64,000 nt of DNA from WHTI01 sp963756365 (GTDB lineage: Bacteria > Actinomycetota > CADDZG01 > WHSQ01), in the NCBI GenBank assembly GCA_963756365.1, contig CAVWNF010000003.1, positions 930,001 to 994,000 on the forward strand. Reading direction: 5' to 3'. The translations under genes and the position numbers were made by a program. This document shows, in pieces, positions 52,744-61,108 of the stretch; the first letter of the stretch is position 1, and the number at the start of each line of letters is the position of its first letter. The notes under the pieces are model-generated. The model did no database searches and was not told the DNA's origin. It saw nothing but the letters and a program-made list of their open reading frames with translations.

Positions 52744-52986
52744 ATGCCCTGCTACCGGTGCGGTGCGGTTCAGACCGACCCCCAGAAAGGCGGTCCATCT
52801 CCGTGGGCTCGAGGGGTCGTCGACGACACTCAGATCCTGATCTGCCCCGCGTGCCAGTCGGAGAACCCGGAGTGGGTCGCTGATCTACGGCGCTGTCCGA
52901 AGTGCGACAGCACACGATTGTCGATGGTTATGGGGTCACTGATCTGCAGGGGATGCGGCCACGACGAGGTCGTGAGGGTTACCTAG
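52744..52986 (+). CDS. Small zinc-ribbon protein
   Basis: An 80-residue cytosolic protein with four CxxC knuckles: CYRCG at the N-terminus, CPACQ, CPKCD and CRGCG near the C-terminus, enough for two zinc ribbons. No enzyme motif is visible, and I do not recognise a named family. The start at 52744 fits the leaderless hexamer; an in-frame upstream start would overlap the MBL gene. It lies 30 bp before hisD on the same strand. Confidence 0.7.
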   Translation: MPCYRCGAVQTDPQKGGPSPWARGVVDDTQILICPACQSENPEWVADLRRCPKCDSTRLSMVMGSLICRGCGHDEVVRVT

Positions 52987-53004
52987 CAGCGGCGCTCGTT
53001 CCCT

Positions 53005-53010
53005 TACGCT
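53005..53010 (+). promoter_or_regulatory. -10 hexamer TACGCT, leaderless start of hisD
   Basis: TACGCT is followed by six bases and ATG at 53017. This favours 53017 over the GTG six bases earlier and marks the start of the his operon. Confidence 0.55.
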
Positions 53011-53016
53011 GTGCCG

Positions 53017-54306
53017 ATGTTGGAGATCATCGACGCTCGCGACCTGCAGGCCCCCGTTCACATAGCGCGCCCAAAACCGCCGACCGCCTCGCAGCCTGAA
53101 GACACCGTACGCACCATCGTCCAGGACGTTAAGAGACTCGGAGACGAAGCGCTTCTGAGCTACACGGCCAGATTCGACGGTGTTGAACTGACCCAGGCTG
53201 GCGTGCGGGTGGATCCCGACGAGATCGCACGGGCTCGCTCGCTGGTGAGGCCGGAGCTGATCGACGCTCTAGAGGTTGCCGTCGAGCGGCTGCGCGCAAC
53301 CTGCGAGCGCCAACTCAGTCACGGATGGTTCGACGATCGCCCGGACGAGTTCGTCGGGGAGGTCGTCCGCCCGCTTCGCAGGGTTGGTGTCTACGTGCCA
53401 GGCGGCCGAGGGGCTTACCCATCGAGTGTGGTGATGGGAGCGATCCCGGCGCAGGTAGCCGGCGTCACCGGCATCGCCGTCTGCTCCCCGCCTGGGCGTG
53501 ATGGAAGCATCTCGGAAGCGACGCTAGCAGCGTGCTCGGTTGTTGGCGTCGACGAGGTCTACCGGATGGGTGGCGCCCAAGGGGTGGCCGCCCTGGCGTA
53601 TGGGACCGCGACCGTTCGCCCGGTCGAGAAGATCGTCGGCCCAGGCAACATCTACGTCACGCTCGCGAAGCGGATGGTCGCTGGCTGGGTTGGCACCGAC
53701 TCCGACGCAGGTCCAACCGAGATCGCGATCGTGGCCGGGGATGAAGCGGTAGCGGAGGAGGTCGCGGCAGATCTCGTCGCCCAGGCGGAACATGGCCCTC
53801 TTGGTACCCACGTCCTCATCACATGGCTCCCTGAGTTGATCGACGAAGTGAACGCCGCTCTCGATCGACAGGTGATGCTGCACCCGCGTTCGGAAGACGT
53901 CGAGAATGCGCTCATCGAAGGCGGGCGGGCGGTCGTGGTCAGGGATCTAGATCACGCGCTTGAGACCGCCGACGCGTTCGGTGCCGAGCACCTCGAGTTG
54001 GTGTTCGAAGGAGCGCGCGATGCCCTCGAGAGGATCAACAACGCCGGCTCGATCTTCTGCGGCCGCTTCTCACCGGTACCGGTGGGGGACTACGTGGGGG
54101 GCACTAATCACATCCTCCCGAGCGGAGGTACAGGGAGATGGGGCTCGGGTCTAAGCGTCCGGGACTTCGTGAAGCACATCTACGTCTCCGGCTATGAGAG
54201 AAGTGCGCTGGAGCGTCTGGCGCCGCACATCGATGCGTTCGCTGAGGCAGAAGGGCTCCCGGCGCACGGGACCTCGGTCCGCTTGAGAACCGAGGATGGT
54301 CCATGA
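53017..54306 (+). CDS. hisD: Histidinol dehydrogenase HisD
   Basis: HisD performs the last two NAD-dependent oxidations from histidinol to histidine. The 429-residue enzyme shows YTARFDGVEL, RRVGVYVPGGRGAYPSSVVMGAIPAQVAGV, EVYRMGGAQGVAALAYGT, VGPGNIYVTLAKR, DSDAGPTEIAIVAG, and ISCG-equivalent GSIFCGRFSPVPVGDYVGGTNHILPSGG with the zinc and catalytic residues. It opens the his block and overlaps hisC by 4 bp. Confidence 0.97.
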   Translation: MLEIIDARDLQAPVHIARPKPPTASQPEDTVRTIVQDVKRLGDEALLSYTARFDGVELTQAGVRVDPDEIARARSLVRPELIDALEVAVERLRATCERQLSHGWFDDRPDEFVGEVVRPLRRVGVYVPGGRGAYPSSVVMGAIPAQVAGVTGIAVCSPPGRDGSISEATLAACSVVGVDEVYRMGGAQGVAALAYGTATVRPVEKIVGPGNIYVTLAKRMVAGWVGTDSDAGPTEIAIVAGDEAVAEEVAADLVAQAEHGPLGTHVLITWLPELIDEVNAALDRQVMLHPRSEDVENALIEGGRAVVVRDLDHALETADAFGAEHLELVFEGARDALERINNAGSIFCGRFSPVPVGDYVGGTNHILPSGGTGRWGSGLSVRDFVKHIYVSGYERSALERLAPHIDAFAEAEGLPAHGTSVRLRTEDGP

Positions 54307-55385
54307 GCGAGACCTTAGGGATACGTCCGGATCTGAAGTCCGTATCGCCGTATGTCTCGCCGCAGCTGCCTGCGCGGGTCCGCTTGAATACGAACGAATC
54401 ACCGTATCCACCGCCGGAGGAGTTGGTCGACGACATCTCCGCTGCCTTGAGAGCGGCGTCGTTGAACCGCTATCCGGACCGCGACGCGAACGAACTCCTC
54501 GACGGGCTGGCAGCAGCCACCGGCTGGGAACGCGATGGCCTGTGGATCGCCAACGGAAGCAACGAGGTCTTCCTCCATCTCTTCCTGACCTATGGAGGCG
54601 TGGGGAGGAAGCTGCTTGTCTTTGAGCCCACCTACCCGCTTCACAGGCTCATAGCCGAGGTGACTTCGACCCAGGTGTTGTCTTCGGAGCGCGGCCCGGA
54701 GTGGGGCGTGACCTCAGGGTCGGTCGACGACGCGATACAGATCGAGCGTCCCGACATCGTCGTGTTCTGCTCGCCGAACAATCCGACCGGGGCGGTTGAA
54801 GACCGCAGCGCGGTGCTTCGCGCTCTCGAGGTCGCACCGTTGGTCGTGGTCGACGAGGCGTACATCGAGTTCGCACCGGACGACTCGAGCGTGGCCGATC
54901 TCCTGAGTGCCCACCCGAATCTCGTCATCGCTCGAACGTTCTCGAAGGCATGGAGCTTGGCGGGTGTCCGACTCGGGTACCTCATGGGATCCCCGCAGAT
55001 CGTGGCGGAGATGGCTCGGGTGAAACTCCCGTATCACCTGTCGACCCCCGCACAGGCCGCGGGTGTGGCTGCATTGAAGTACGGGGATCGTGCCGCCGGA
55101 CGCATCTCGCAGTTGCGATCCGAACGCGACAGGATCAGCGGAGCCTTGTCCGACAGGGGACTGGTCACCTATGCCTCCGACGCGAACTTCGTTCTGTTCG
55201 AGACCGGGCTGCCGGACGCTCTACCCACGTGGTCGGCGCTGTTGGAGAGAGGCGTGCTCGTGAGGAACTATGCAGCTCATCCACGACTCGGTGGGGCTCT
55301 CAGGGTCACGGCAGGAGCGCCGACGGACACGGACGCATTCCTAGAGGCACTCGCAGAAGTTATGACGCAGGAGGGGATCACGTGA
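54303..55385 (+). CDS. hisC: Histidinol-phosphate aminotransferase HisC
   Basis: A 360-residue class I/II PLP aminotransferase converting imidazole acetol phosphate to histidinol phosphate. Key segments are LNTNESPYPPPEEL, WIANGSNEVFLHLFLTYGG, FCSPNNPTGAV, VVDEAYIEFA, and the PLP lysine in ARTFSKAWSLAGVRLGY, with VRNYAAHP and LRVTAG near the C-terminus. Its substrate assignment rests on the his context. It overlaps hisB by 4 bp. Confidence 0.95.
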   Translation: MSETLGIRPDLKSVSPYVSPQLPARVRLNTNESPYPPPEELVDDISAALRAASLNRYPDRDANELLDGLAAATGWERDGLWIANGSNEVFLHLFLTYGGVGRKLLVFEPTYPLHRLIAEVTSTQVLSSERGPEWGVTSGSVDDAIQIERPDIVVFCSPNNPTGAVEDRSAVLRALEVAPLVVVDEAYIEFAPDDSSVADLLSAHPNLVIARTFSKAWSLAGVRLGYLMGSPQIVAEMARVKLPYHLSTPAQAAGVAALKYGDRAAGRISQLRSERDRISGALSDRGLVTYASDANFVLFETGLPDALPTWSALLERGVLVRNYAAHPRLGGALRVTAGAPTDTDAFLEALAEVMTQEGIT

Positions 55386-55996
55386 GCCGCACGGCACGGG
55401 TCGAGCGCCGAACGAACGAAACACAGATCGAGATCCGGCTCGACCTCGATCCATCCAGCGATCCCGCGCCGGAGGCCCTGGCAGGCACCGGGATCGATAC
55501 TGGCATCCCATTCTTCGATCACATGCTCGACCAGTTGAGCCGTCACGGCCGCTTCGAGCTGTCCGTTTCCGCGACCGGAGACCTTGAGATCGATGCTCAT
55601 CACACCGTCGAGGACGTAGGGATAGCGCTCGGCGATGCCCTGACAGAGGCGTTGGGTGACAAGCGCGGCATCACCCGGTATGGAAGCGCACTCGTTCCGA
55701 TGGAGGAGTCGTTGGCACGGGTCGCAGTGGACATCTCGGGTCGTCCGTTGCTGGCCTATCGAGCGGACGTCGGTGCGGAGATGATCGGCCAGTTCGAGAC
55801 CGGACTGACCGAGGAATTCCTCATGGCCTTGTGCCGGTCCGCCGGACTGACCGTTCACGTTGACCTGCTGCATCGTGGCAACGCACATCATTCGGTGGAG
55901 GCGATCTTCAAGGCCCTCGCCGTTGCCCTGGGTACCGCTATCTCGATCGACGCGCGGGGGATCGATCAGATCCCATCGACCAAAGGCACCCTGTGA
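55382..55996 (+). CDS. hisB: Imidazoleglycerol-phosphate dehydratase HisB
   Basis: HisB dehydrates imidazole glycerol phosphate. The 204-residue monofunctional enzyme shows GIPFFDHMLDQLSRHGRF, the metal-binding IDAHHTVEDVGIALGDAL, RYGSALVPMEESLARVAVDISGRP, HVDLLHRGNAHHSVEAIFKALAVALG and a PSTKGTL end. The GTG at 55382 overlaps the hisC stop; the longer frame upstream runs through hisC and is not used. No phosphatase domain is fused. Confidence 0.97.
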   Translation: MSRTARVERRTNETQIEIRLDLDPSSDPAPEALAGTGIDTGIPFFDHMLDQLSRHGRFELSVSATGDLEIDAHHTVEDVGIALGDALTEALGDKRGITRYGSALVPMEESLARVAVDISGRPLLAYRADVGAEMIGQFETGLTEEFLMALCRSAGLTVHVDLLHRGNAHHSVEAIFKALAVALGTAISIDARGIDQIPSTKGTL

Positions 55997-56589
55997 AGGT
56001 CGCTCTCCTCGACCACTCGATGGGGAACATGAGGAGCGTTGCGAAAGCGCTGGAGGCCGCCGGAGCAGAGGTACAGATCACTGCCGATGTGCCGACGATC
56101 GAGGCCGCCGACGCGCTGTGTGTCCCGGGCCAGGGGATATTCGGTCGATGCATGACCGCGTTGAACGACCGGGGCCTGACCGACGTTGTCCGCTCATGGA
56201 TAGCGTCGCAGCGGCCGTACCTCGGTATCTGCTTGGGGATGCAGATCCTGTTCTCGTTCGGCGAGGAATCGGATGCTCCTGGCCTTGGCGTCGTCGCGGG
56301 CCGCGTGACGCGCATCGAAGGGGATGTCGTGGTCCCTCACATAGGATGGAACGAGGTCATATCGACCGGTCACCCGAGAGGCTGCCTGCCGGATGGCTCC
56401 ACGTACTTCTATTTCGACCACACTTACGTTGCCAGGGTGGAAGACGGATCCTTGGTGACCGGTTGGACAGAGCATGGTGAGCGATTCGCAGCATCGATCA
56501 GAACGGGATCGGTGACCGCCACGCAGTTCCATCCGGAGAAGAGTGGCGAAGACGGGATCTTGTTCTTGAAAGGCTGGGTGGCGGGTTGA
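55993..56589 (+). CDS. hisH: Imidazole glycerol phosphate synthase glutaminase subunit HisH
   Basis: A 198-residue class I glutamine amidotransferase supplying ammonia to HisF. It has the N-terminal LDHSMGNMRSVAKALE, the nucleophile in YLGICLGMQILFS near residue 79, FYFDHTYVA, and the His/Glu pair in ATQFHPEKSGEDG. The pairing with hisF (three genes downstream in the same block) supports the name. It overlaps hisA by 4 bp. Confidence 0.96.
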   Translation: MKVALLDHSMGNMRSVAKALEAAGAEVQITADVPTIEAADALCVPGQGIFGRCMTALNDRGLTDVVRSWIASQRPYLGICLGMQILFSFGEESDAPGLGVVAGRVTRIEGDVVVPHIGWNEVISTGHPRGCLPDGSTYFYFDHTYVARVEDGSLVTGWTEHGERFAASIRTGSVTATQFHPEKSGEDGILFLKGWVAG

Positions 56590-57359
56590 GTTTCACTGTG
56601 TTTCCTGCGGTAGACATCTCCGATGGCAAGTGCGTTCGCCTTCTGCAAGGGAAGTTTGGAACCGAGACGGTCTACTCGGACGACCCCGTCAAGGTCGCCC
56701 TCGGATTCGCCAAGGCCGGTGCACGCTGGTTGCACATCGTTGACCTCGACGGAGCGAAGACGGGCGAGCCGCGCAACCGGGATCTCGTACTCGAGGTCGT
56801 GAGACTCGCTTCTTGTCCTGTTCAAGCAGGCGGAGGACTGAGGTCGCTGGACGACGTCACTGAGGTGCTCGCTGCCGGGGCGAACCGAGCCGTGCTCGGA
56901 ACGGTCGCGCTCGAGGACGAGGCCGAGATGAAAGCGGTGTGCAAACGATATGGGGATCGGATAGCCGTTTCTCTCGATCCGCGTGGTGGTCGGCTCACAA
57001 GTCATGGGTGGACGGTCGGAACCGGCGTACCCCTGCTCGAGGCGGTCGAGAAGTTCGAGCGCGCCGGGGTATCGATGTTCATCTACACCGACGTGACGAG
57101 AGACGGGACGATGTCCGGTGCCGATATCGAGGGACTCACCATGCTGGCGGCAGCCACCACCCGTCCCGTGATCGCATCGGGAGGCATCAACAGCGTGGCT
57201 GACCTGCGCGGCGTCGCCCGCCTCCATAGCGAGAACGTCAGCGGAGCGATCATCGGGCGAGCCTTCTACGAGGGGAAGTTCACCGTCTCAGAGGCGATGC
57301 TTGCGGCCGATCAGGCGTCTTCAGGTCGCGACGAACCACTCCTAGAAGAAGAGGTATGA
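56586..57359 (+). CDS. hisA: ProFAR isomerase HisA (possible HisA/TrpF dual enzyme)
   Basis: A 257-residue TIM barrel that isomerises ProFAR in histidine synthesis. It has FPAVDISDGKCVRLLQGKFGTETVY with the catalytic Asp, LHIVDLDGAK, the phosphate loop QAGGGLRSLDDV, IYTDVTRDGTMSGADIEGL with the second catalytic Asp, and ASGGINSVADLR. In many actinobacteria the homologue PriA also does the TrpF reaction. No trpF is in this trp block, but the GGGLRS loop looks like ordinary HisA. Dual activity is undecided. Confidence 0.92.
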   Translation: MSFTVFPAVDISDGKCVRLLQGKFGTETVYSDDPVKVALGFAKAGARWLHIVDLDGAKTGEPRNRDLVLEVVRLASCPVQAGGGLRSLDDVTEVLAAGANRAVLGTVALEDEAEMKAVCKRYGDRIAVSLDPRGGRLTSHGWTVGTGVPLLEAVEKFERAGVSMFIYTDVTRDGTMSGADIEGLTMLAAATTRPVIASGGINSVADLRGVARLHSENVSGAIIGRAFYEGKFTVSEAMLAADQASSGRDEPLLEEEV

Positions 57360-58150
57360 CGCTCGCTCGAAGGGTCATCCCTTGTCTCGATGTGGATCGA
57401 GGGCGCGTGGTCAAGGGGGTCCGGTTCGTTGACTTACGTGACGCTGGCGATCCCGCCGAGCTGGCTGCCAGGTACGACTCCGAGGGTGCCGACGAGGTCG
57501 TGTTCTTGGACATCACTGCTACCCACGAGGGGCGGGATCAGATCCTCGAGGTCGTGGCACGCACGGCGGAGTCCGTATTCATCCCGCTGACCGTTGGGGG
57601 CGGGGTCCGGTCGGTGGAAGACGTCGCAACCCTCCTACGAGCAGGGGCGGACAAGGTTGCGATGAACACGGCTGCAGTGCTGCGACCTGCATTGATCACC
57701 GAAGCGGCGGCCGAGTTCGGTTCGCAAGCGATCGTCGTGGCGATCGATGCCCGGGCCTCCGGTGACTCGTGGGAGGTGCTGATCGAGGGGGGGCGCAAGG
57801 AAACGGGCCTCGATGCGGTGGCGTGGGCGACGGAGGCCGCAACTCTAGGAGCTGGAGAGATCCTTCTCACTTCGATGGATCGCGACGGTACGACCGATGG
57901 GTATGACATCGCATTGACCCGAGCGGTCGTGGACGCGGTGGGGATCCCAGTGATCGCCTCGGGCGGCGCTGGAACCCCCGAGCACCTCGCCGATGCCGTG
58001 GACCCCGCTCTGGGAGGTGCGCAAGCGGCTCTGGCCGCGTCTGTGTTCCATTTCGGGGAGTTCTCCGTGGCGGACGCGAAAGGGGCGCTCGAAGAGCGTG
58101 GGCTGCCCGTTAGGATTCCGCATCCGTCAGGGGAGGGGACCACCAGATGA
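57356..58150 (+). CDS. hisF: Imidazole glycerol phosphate synthase cyclase subunit HisF
   Basis: A 264-residue TIM barrel that closes the imidazole ring using ammonia from HisH. The N-terminal catalytic Asp is in RVIPCLDVDRGRVVKGVRF; others are FLDITATHEGRDQ, LTVGGGVRSVEDV, and the second catalytic Asp in LLTSMDRDGTTDGYD, with VIASGGAGTPEHLADAV. It overlaps hisA and the M24 peptidase gene by 4 bp each. Confidence 0.97.
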   Translation: MTLARRVIPCLDVDRGRVVKGVRFVDLRDAGDPAELAARYDSEGADEVVFLDITATHEGRDQILEVVARTAESVFIPLTVGGGVRSVEDVATLLRAGADKVAMNTAAVLRPALITEAAAEFGSQAIVVAIDARASGDSWEVLIEGGRKETGLDAVAWATEAATLGAGEILLTSMDRDGTTDGYDIALTRAVVDAVGIPVIASGGAGTPEHLADAVDPALGGAQAALAASVFHFGEFSVADAKGALEERGLPVRIPHPSGEGTTR

Positions 58151-59289
58151 CCGACTTTCTGTTGTACGACGATGCGATCCGGAGCCACGAGCTCCGTCAC
58201 GAGATCACCGAGCCGGTGGGTGATCCGGTGATGTTCTTGGAGACCGGCGGTAAGCGCTACGTGGCCGGCAGCGTTCTCGAGGAACCCATCTTTTCGACGC
58301 GTGAGGACGTCGTCGACGAGTTCTTGAACTGGGAGTCCTTCGGTAGCCGTGACCTCGTGAAGGACGCCGCTGTCCCCACCGAGGAGATAAGTCTCGAGCT
58401 GGTCCGCCGGGTCCTCGATAAGCTCGGGGTCACTTCGGCCGTGGTACCCCCGACCTTCAGGATCGATGTCGCCGACTACCTCCGCTCGCGGGGGATCGAG
58501 ATCGTCATGGACGCGGACGCGTGGACGGAGCGTCGCAGACGCAAGAACCCAACCGAACTCGAGGGCATCGAGCGCGCCCAGCGCGCAACCGAGAACGCGA
58601 TGCTCACTGCCGCTCGGATGTTGCGTGAGGCGGAGCCCACCTCCGGCGGCGAACTTCGCTTCTCGGGCGAGATCCTCACCGCTGAACTCATCAGGGAGGC
58701 GATGCAATCTCAGTTGCTGTCTCAAGGGGCGGAATCTGAGGAGATCATCATCGCGTCCGGCGACGCTTGTCTCGATGGCCACGCGATCGGCCACGGACCG
58801 ATCCTGCCGAACCAGTCAGTCATCATCGATTGTTTCCCGAGGGACCGCAGGACCGGTGCGTACACCGACATGACGCGCACCTTCGTTCCGGGACAACCGT
58901 CACCAGAACTGATCGAGCTGCACCGGCACTGCAGGAACGCACTCGAGGTTGCTTTTGAGTCACTCAGAGCAGGCGTAGACGACGCCCATCGAAAGGTGAC
59001 GGAGTACTTCCACTCGAATGGATTCCCAACTTCGGAGCATCACGACGGCGACGAACCCTTGGTGACCGGCTTCTGGCATTCGCTCGGACATGGCGTGGGA
59101 CTGCAGGTTCATGAGCGTCCGTGGCTGGGCCGTCGTCCGGACGTGCTCCAAGAAGGCGATGTGGTTGCGATCGAGCCGGGTCTCTACTTCCCTGGTGTGG
59201 GCGGGGTCCGCCTCGAGGACACGGTCCTCGTCACCGCCGATGGGTTCGAGAGGTTCACCGACCCGTTCCCCTACGACCTGAGTCCGTGA
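58147..59289 (+). CDS. M24-family metallopeptidase (Xaa-Pro aminopeptidase-like)
   Basis: A 380-residue pita-bread-fold protein. An N-terminal creatinase-like domain (residues 1-145) is followed by the M24 catalytic domain. The metal ligands are visible: Asp residues in VIIDCFPRDRRTGAYTDMTR, His in WHSLGHGVGLQVHE, and Glu in AIEPGLYFPGVGGVRLEDTV. The IIDCFPRDRRTG variant has a slightly longer spacing between the two Asp ligands than the usual form. It lies between hisF and hisI with 4-bp overlaps on both sides; a peptidase inside a his operon is unusual. Confidence 0.88.
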   Translation: MTDFLLYDDAIRSHELRHEITEPVGDPVMFLETGGKRYVAGSVLEEPIFSTREDVVDEFLNWESFGSRDLVKDAAVPTEEISLELVRRVLDKLGVTSAVVPPTFRIDVADYLRSRGIEIVMDADAWTERRRRKNPTELEGIERAQRATENAMLTAARMLREAEPTSGGELRFSGEILTAELIREAMQSQLLSQGAESEEIIIASGDACLDGHAIGHGPILPNQSVIIDCFPRDRRTGAYTDMTRTFVPGQPSPELIELHRHCRNALEVAFESLRAGVDDAHRKVTEYFHSNGFPTSEHHDGDEPLVTGFWHSLGHGVGLQVHERPWLGRRPDVLQEGDVVAIEPGLYFPGVGGVRLEDTVLVTADGFERFTDPFPYDLSP

Positions 59290-59609
59290 CTTCCACACCG
59301 ACGATCAACTACGACGACCGGGGATTGGTACCGGCGATCGTTCAGGACGTCGATTCGGGTGATGTCCTCATGCTCGCCTGGGTGAATGAGGAGGCCCTCA
59401 GACTCACGCTCGAGACTGGGACGACGTGGTTCTGGAGCAGGTCGCGATCAGAACTTTGGAACAAGGGGGCTACCTCAGGGAACCTCCAACATGTGGTCGA
59501 GGTCCGTTTCGATTGCGATGAGGACGCGCTGCTGTACCGGGTTCATGCGGACGGCCCTGCATGTCACACGGGCGAAAGATCGTGCTTCTACCGCGTGATC
59601 GAGAGCTGA
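59286..59609 (+). CDS. hisI: Phosphoribosyl-AMP cyclohydrolase HisI
   Basis: HisI opens the adenine ring of phosphoribosyl-AMP. The 107-residue enzyme is the PRA-CH domain alone, with MLAWVNEEALRLTLETG, TTWFWSRSRSELWNKGATSGNLQHVVEV, and the metal motif VRFDCDEDALLYRVHADGPACHTGERSCFYR with Asp and Cys ligands. The GTG overlaps the peptidase stop; the longer frame upstream lies inside that gene. No hisE domain or gene follows; trpE starts at the last base. Confidence 0.96.
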   Translation: MTSTPTINYDDRGLVPAIVQDVDSGDVLMLAWVNEEALRLTLETGTTWFWSRSRSELWNKGATSGNLQHVVEVRFDCDEDALLYRVHADGPACHTGERSCFYRVIES

Positions 59610-61108
59610 TGGGCGTCCGGCCGGATCTCGGAACGTTCACCGACCTTGCGGCGCGCTTCCCCGTGGTTCCCGTGTGGAAGCAGGTGCTGGCTGATTTCCA
59701 GACCCCGGTAGCCGCCTTCATGCGGCTCGACCCGAAGCCCAACGGCTTCCTTCTCGAGAGCGTCGAGGGAGGGGAGCGCTGGGCTCGGTATTCGTTCCTC
59801 GGGGGAGACGCGTTCGCGATCGTGCGATCGTCCGGTGGGGTCGTCGAGATCGAAGGAGATCCCCCGGTCTCACCGGAGGAGGGTGAGGCACCGCTCGCGT
59901 ACGTGAAGAGGCTCCTAGCCGCGCTGAGGGCCCCTGCGATCGAAGGGCTACCCCCGCTCCACGGTGGGGCGGTTGGCTTCCTCGGATACGACTGTGTGCG
60001 TGAGCTCGAGAACCTCCCGGACGCACCGCCCGACGACCTGTTGCTCCCGGATCTGACCTTGCTACTGACCGGCACCCTCGTCGTCTTCGACCACCTCGAG
60101 CAGAAGGCGTTCGTCATAGCCAACGTGCGTGTAGGTGACGACATCGAGGGCGCGTACGTTGACGCTATTGCGAGATGCGATGAGGTGATCGCCAAGCTTG
60201 AGGCGCCGCTTGGCGCGTCGGGTACCGATATCTCGTTCGATCAGATCCCGGAGTTCTCTTCCCAGGTGGACGACGACGAGTACGCGCGTTGGGTCGAGGT
60301 TTGTAAGGAACACATCTACGCGGGCGACATCTTCCAGGTCGTGCCGTCGCGGCGATTCGAGACCCGCCTCGATGCCCCCTCATTCACCGCGTACCGGGTG
60401 CTGAGGACGATCAATCCGAGTCCGTACATGTACTACCTCCGCTTCGGCTCCTCGGGAGATCATCCTGCGTTCGATATCGCCGGCTCGTCCCCCGAACCAC
60501 TCGTGCGCGTCACGGGAGACGTCGTCCTGTCGCGCCCGATCGCAGGGACCGTCCCACGAGGCTCCACCCCCGAACTCGACCTCCAGCAGGAGGAACACCT
60601 CTTGAACGATGAGAAGGAGCGAGCAGAGCACGTGATGCTCGTCGACCTTGCTCGCAACGACGTCGGAAAGGTCTCCCGCTTCGGCTCGGTCAACGTTGAT
60701 GAACTGATGGTGGTCGAGCGGTACTCGCACGTGATGCACATCGTCTCGTCGGTGAGCGGCCGATTGGCAGAGACATCGGGCACGTTCGATGCCCTCACCG
60801 CGTCCTTCCCAGCCGGCACCGTGTCCGGCGCCCCGAAGGTTCGCGCGATGGAGATCATCGACTCACTCGAGAGAACCCGCCGGGGACCGTACGCCGGCGT
60901 CGTCGGCTACTTCGACTTCTCGGGGAACGTAGATACCTGCATAACGATCCGAACCATCGTCGCGACCGGGGGGATGGCCTACATCCAAGCGGGGGCCGGG
61001 ATCGTTGCCGATTCCGATCCGAGAGCCGAGGCCGACGAGACCCGGCGGAAGGCGGAAGCGTTGATACGGGCGATCGCCGGAGCGAACGCACTCGAACGTG
61101 GACTCTAA
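59609..61108 (+). CDS. trpE: Anthranilate synthase component I TrpE
   Basis: TrpE makes anthranilate from chorismate, using ammonia from a TrpG partner not present here. The 499-residue protein has the tryptophan-binding FLLESVEGGERWARYSFLG near residue 50 (feedback site), GGAVGFLGYDCVRELE, and the chorismate-binding core FQVVPSRRFETR, SPEPLVRVTGDVVLSRPIAGTVPRG, LVDLARNDVGKVS and PAGTVSGAPKVRAMEIID. ATG 59609 overlaps the hisI stop as TGATG, linking his and trp genes in one operon. Confidence 0.95.
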   Translation: MGVRPDLGTFTDLAARFPVVPVWKQVLADFQTPVAAFMRLDPKPNGFLLESVEGGERWARYSFLGGDAFAIVRSSGGVVEIEGDPPVSPEEGEAPLAYVKRLLAALRAPAIEGLPPLHGGAVGFLGYDCVRELENLPDAPPDDLLLPDLTLLLTGTLVVFDHLEQKAFVIANVRVGDDIEGAYVDAIARCDEVIAKLEAPLGASGTDISFDQIPEFSSQVDDDEYARWVEVCKEHIYAGDIFQVVPSRRFETRLDAPSFTAYRVLRTINPSPYMYYLRFGSSGDHPAFDIAGSSPEPLVRVTGDVVLSRPIAGTVPRGSTPELDLQQEEHLLNDEKERAEHVMLVDLARNDVGKVSRFGSVNVDELMVVERYSHVMHIVSSVSGRLAETSGTFDALTASFPAGTVSGAPKVRAMEIIDSLERTRRGPYAGVVGYFDFSGNVDTCITIRTIVATGGMAYIQAGAGIVADSDPRAEADETRRKAEALIRAIAGANALERGL

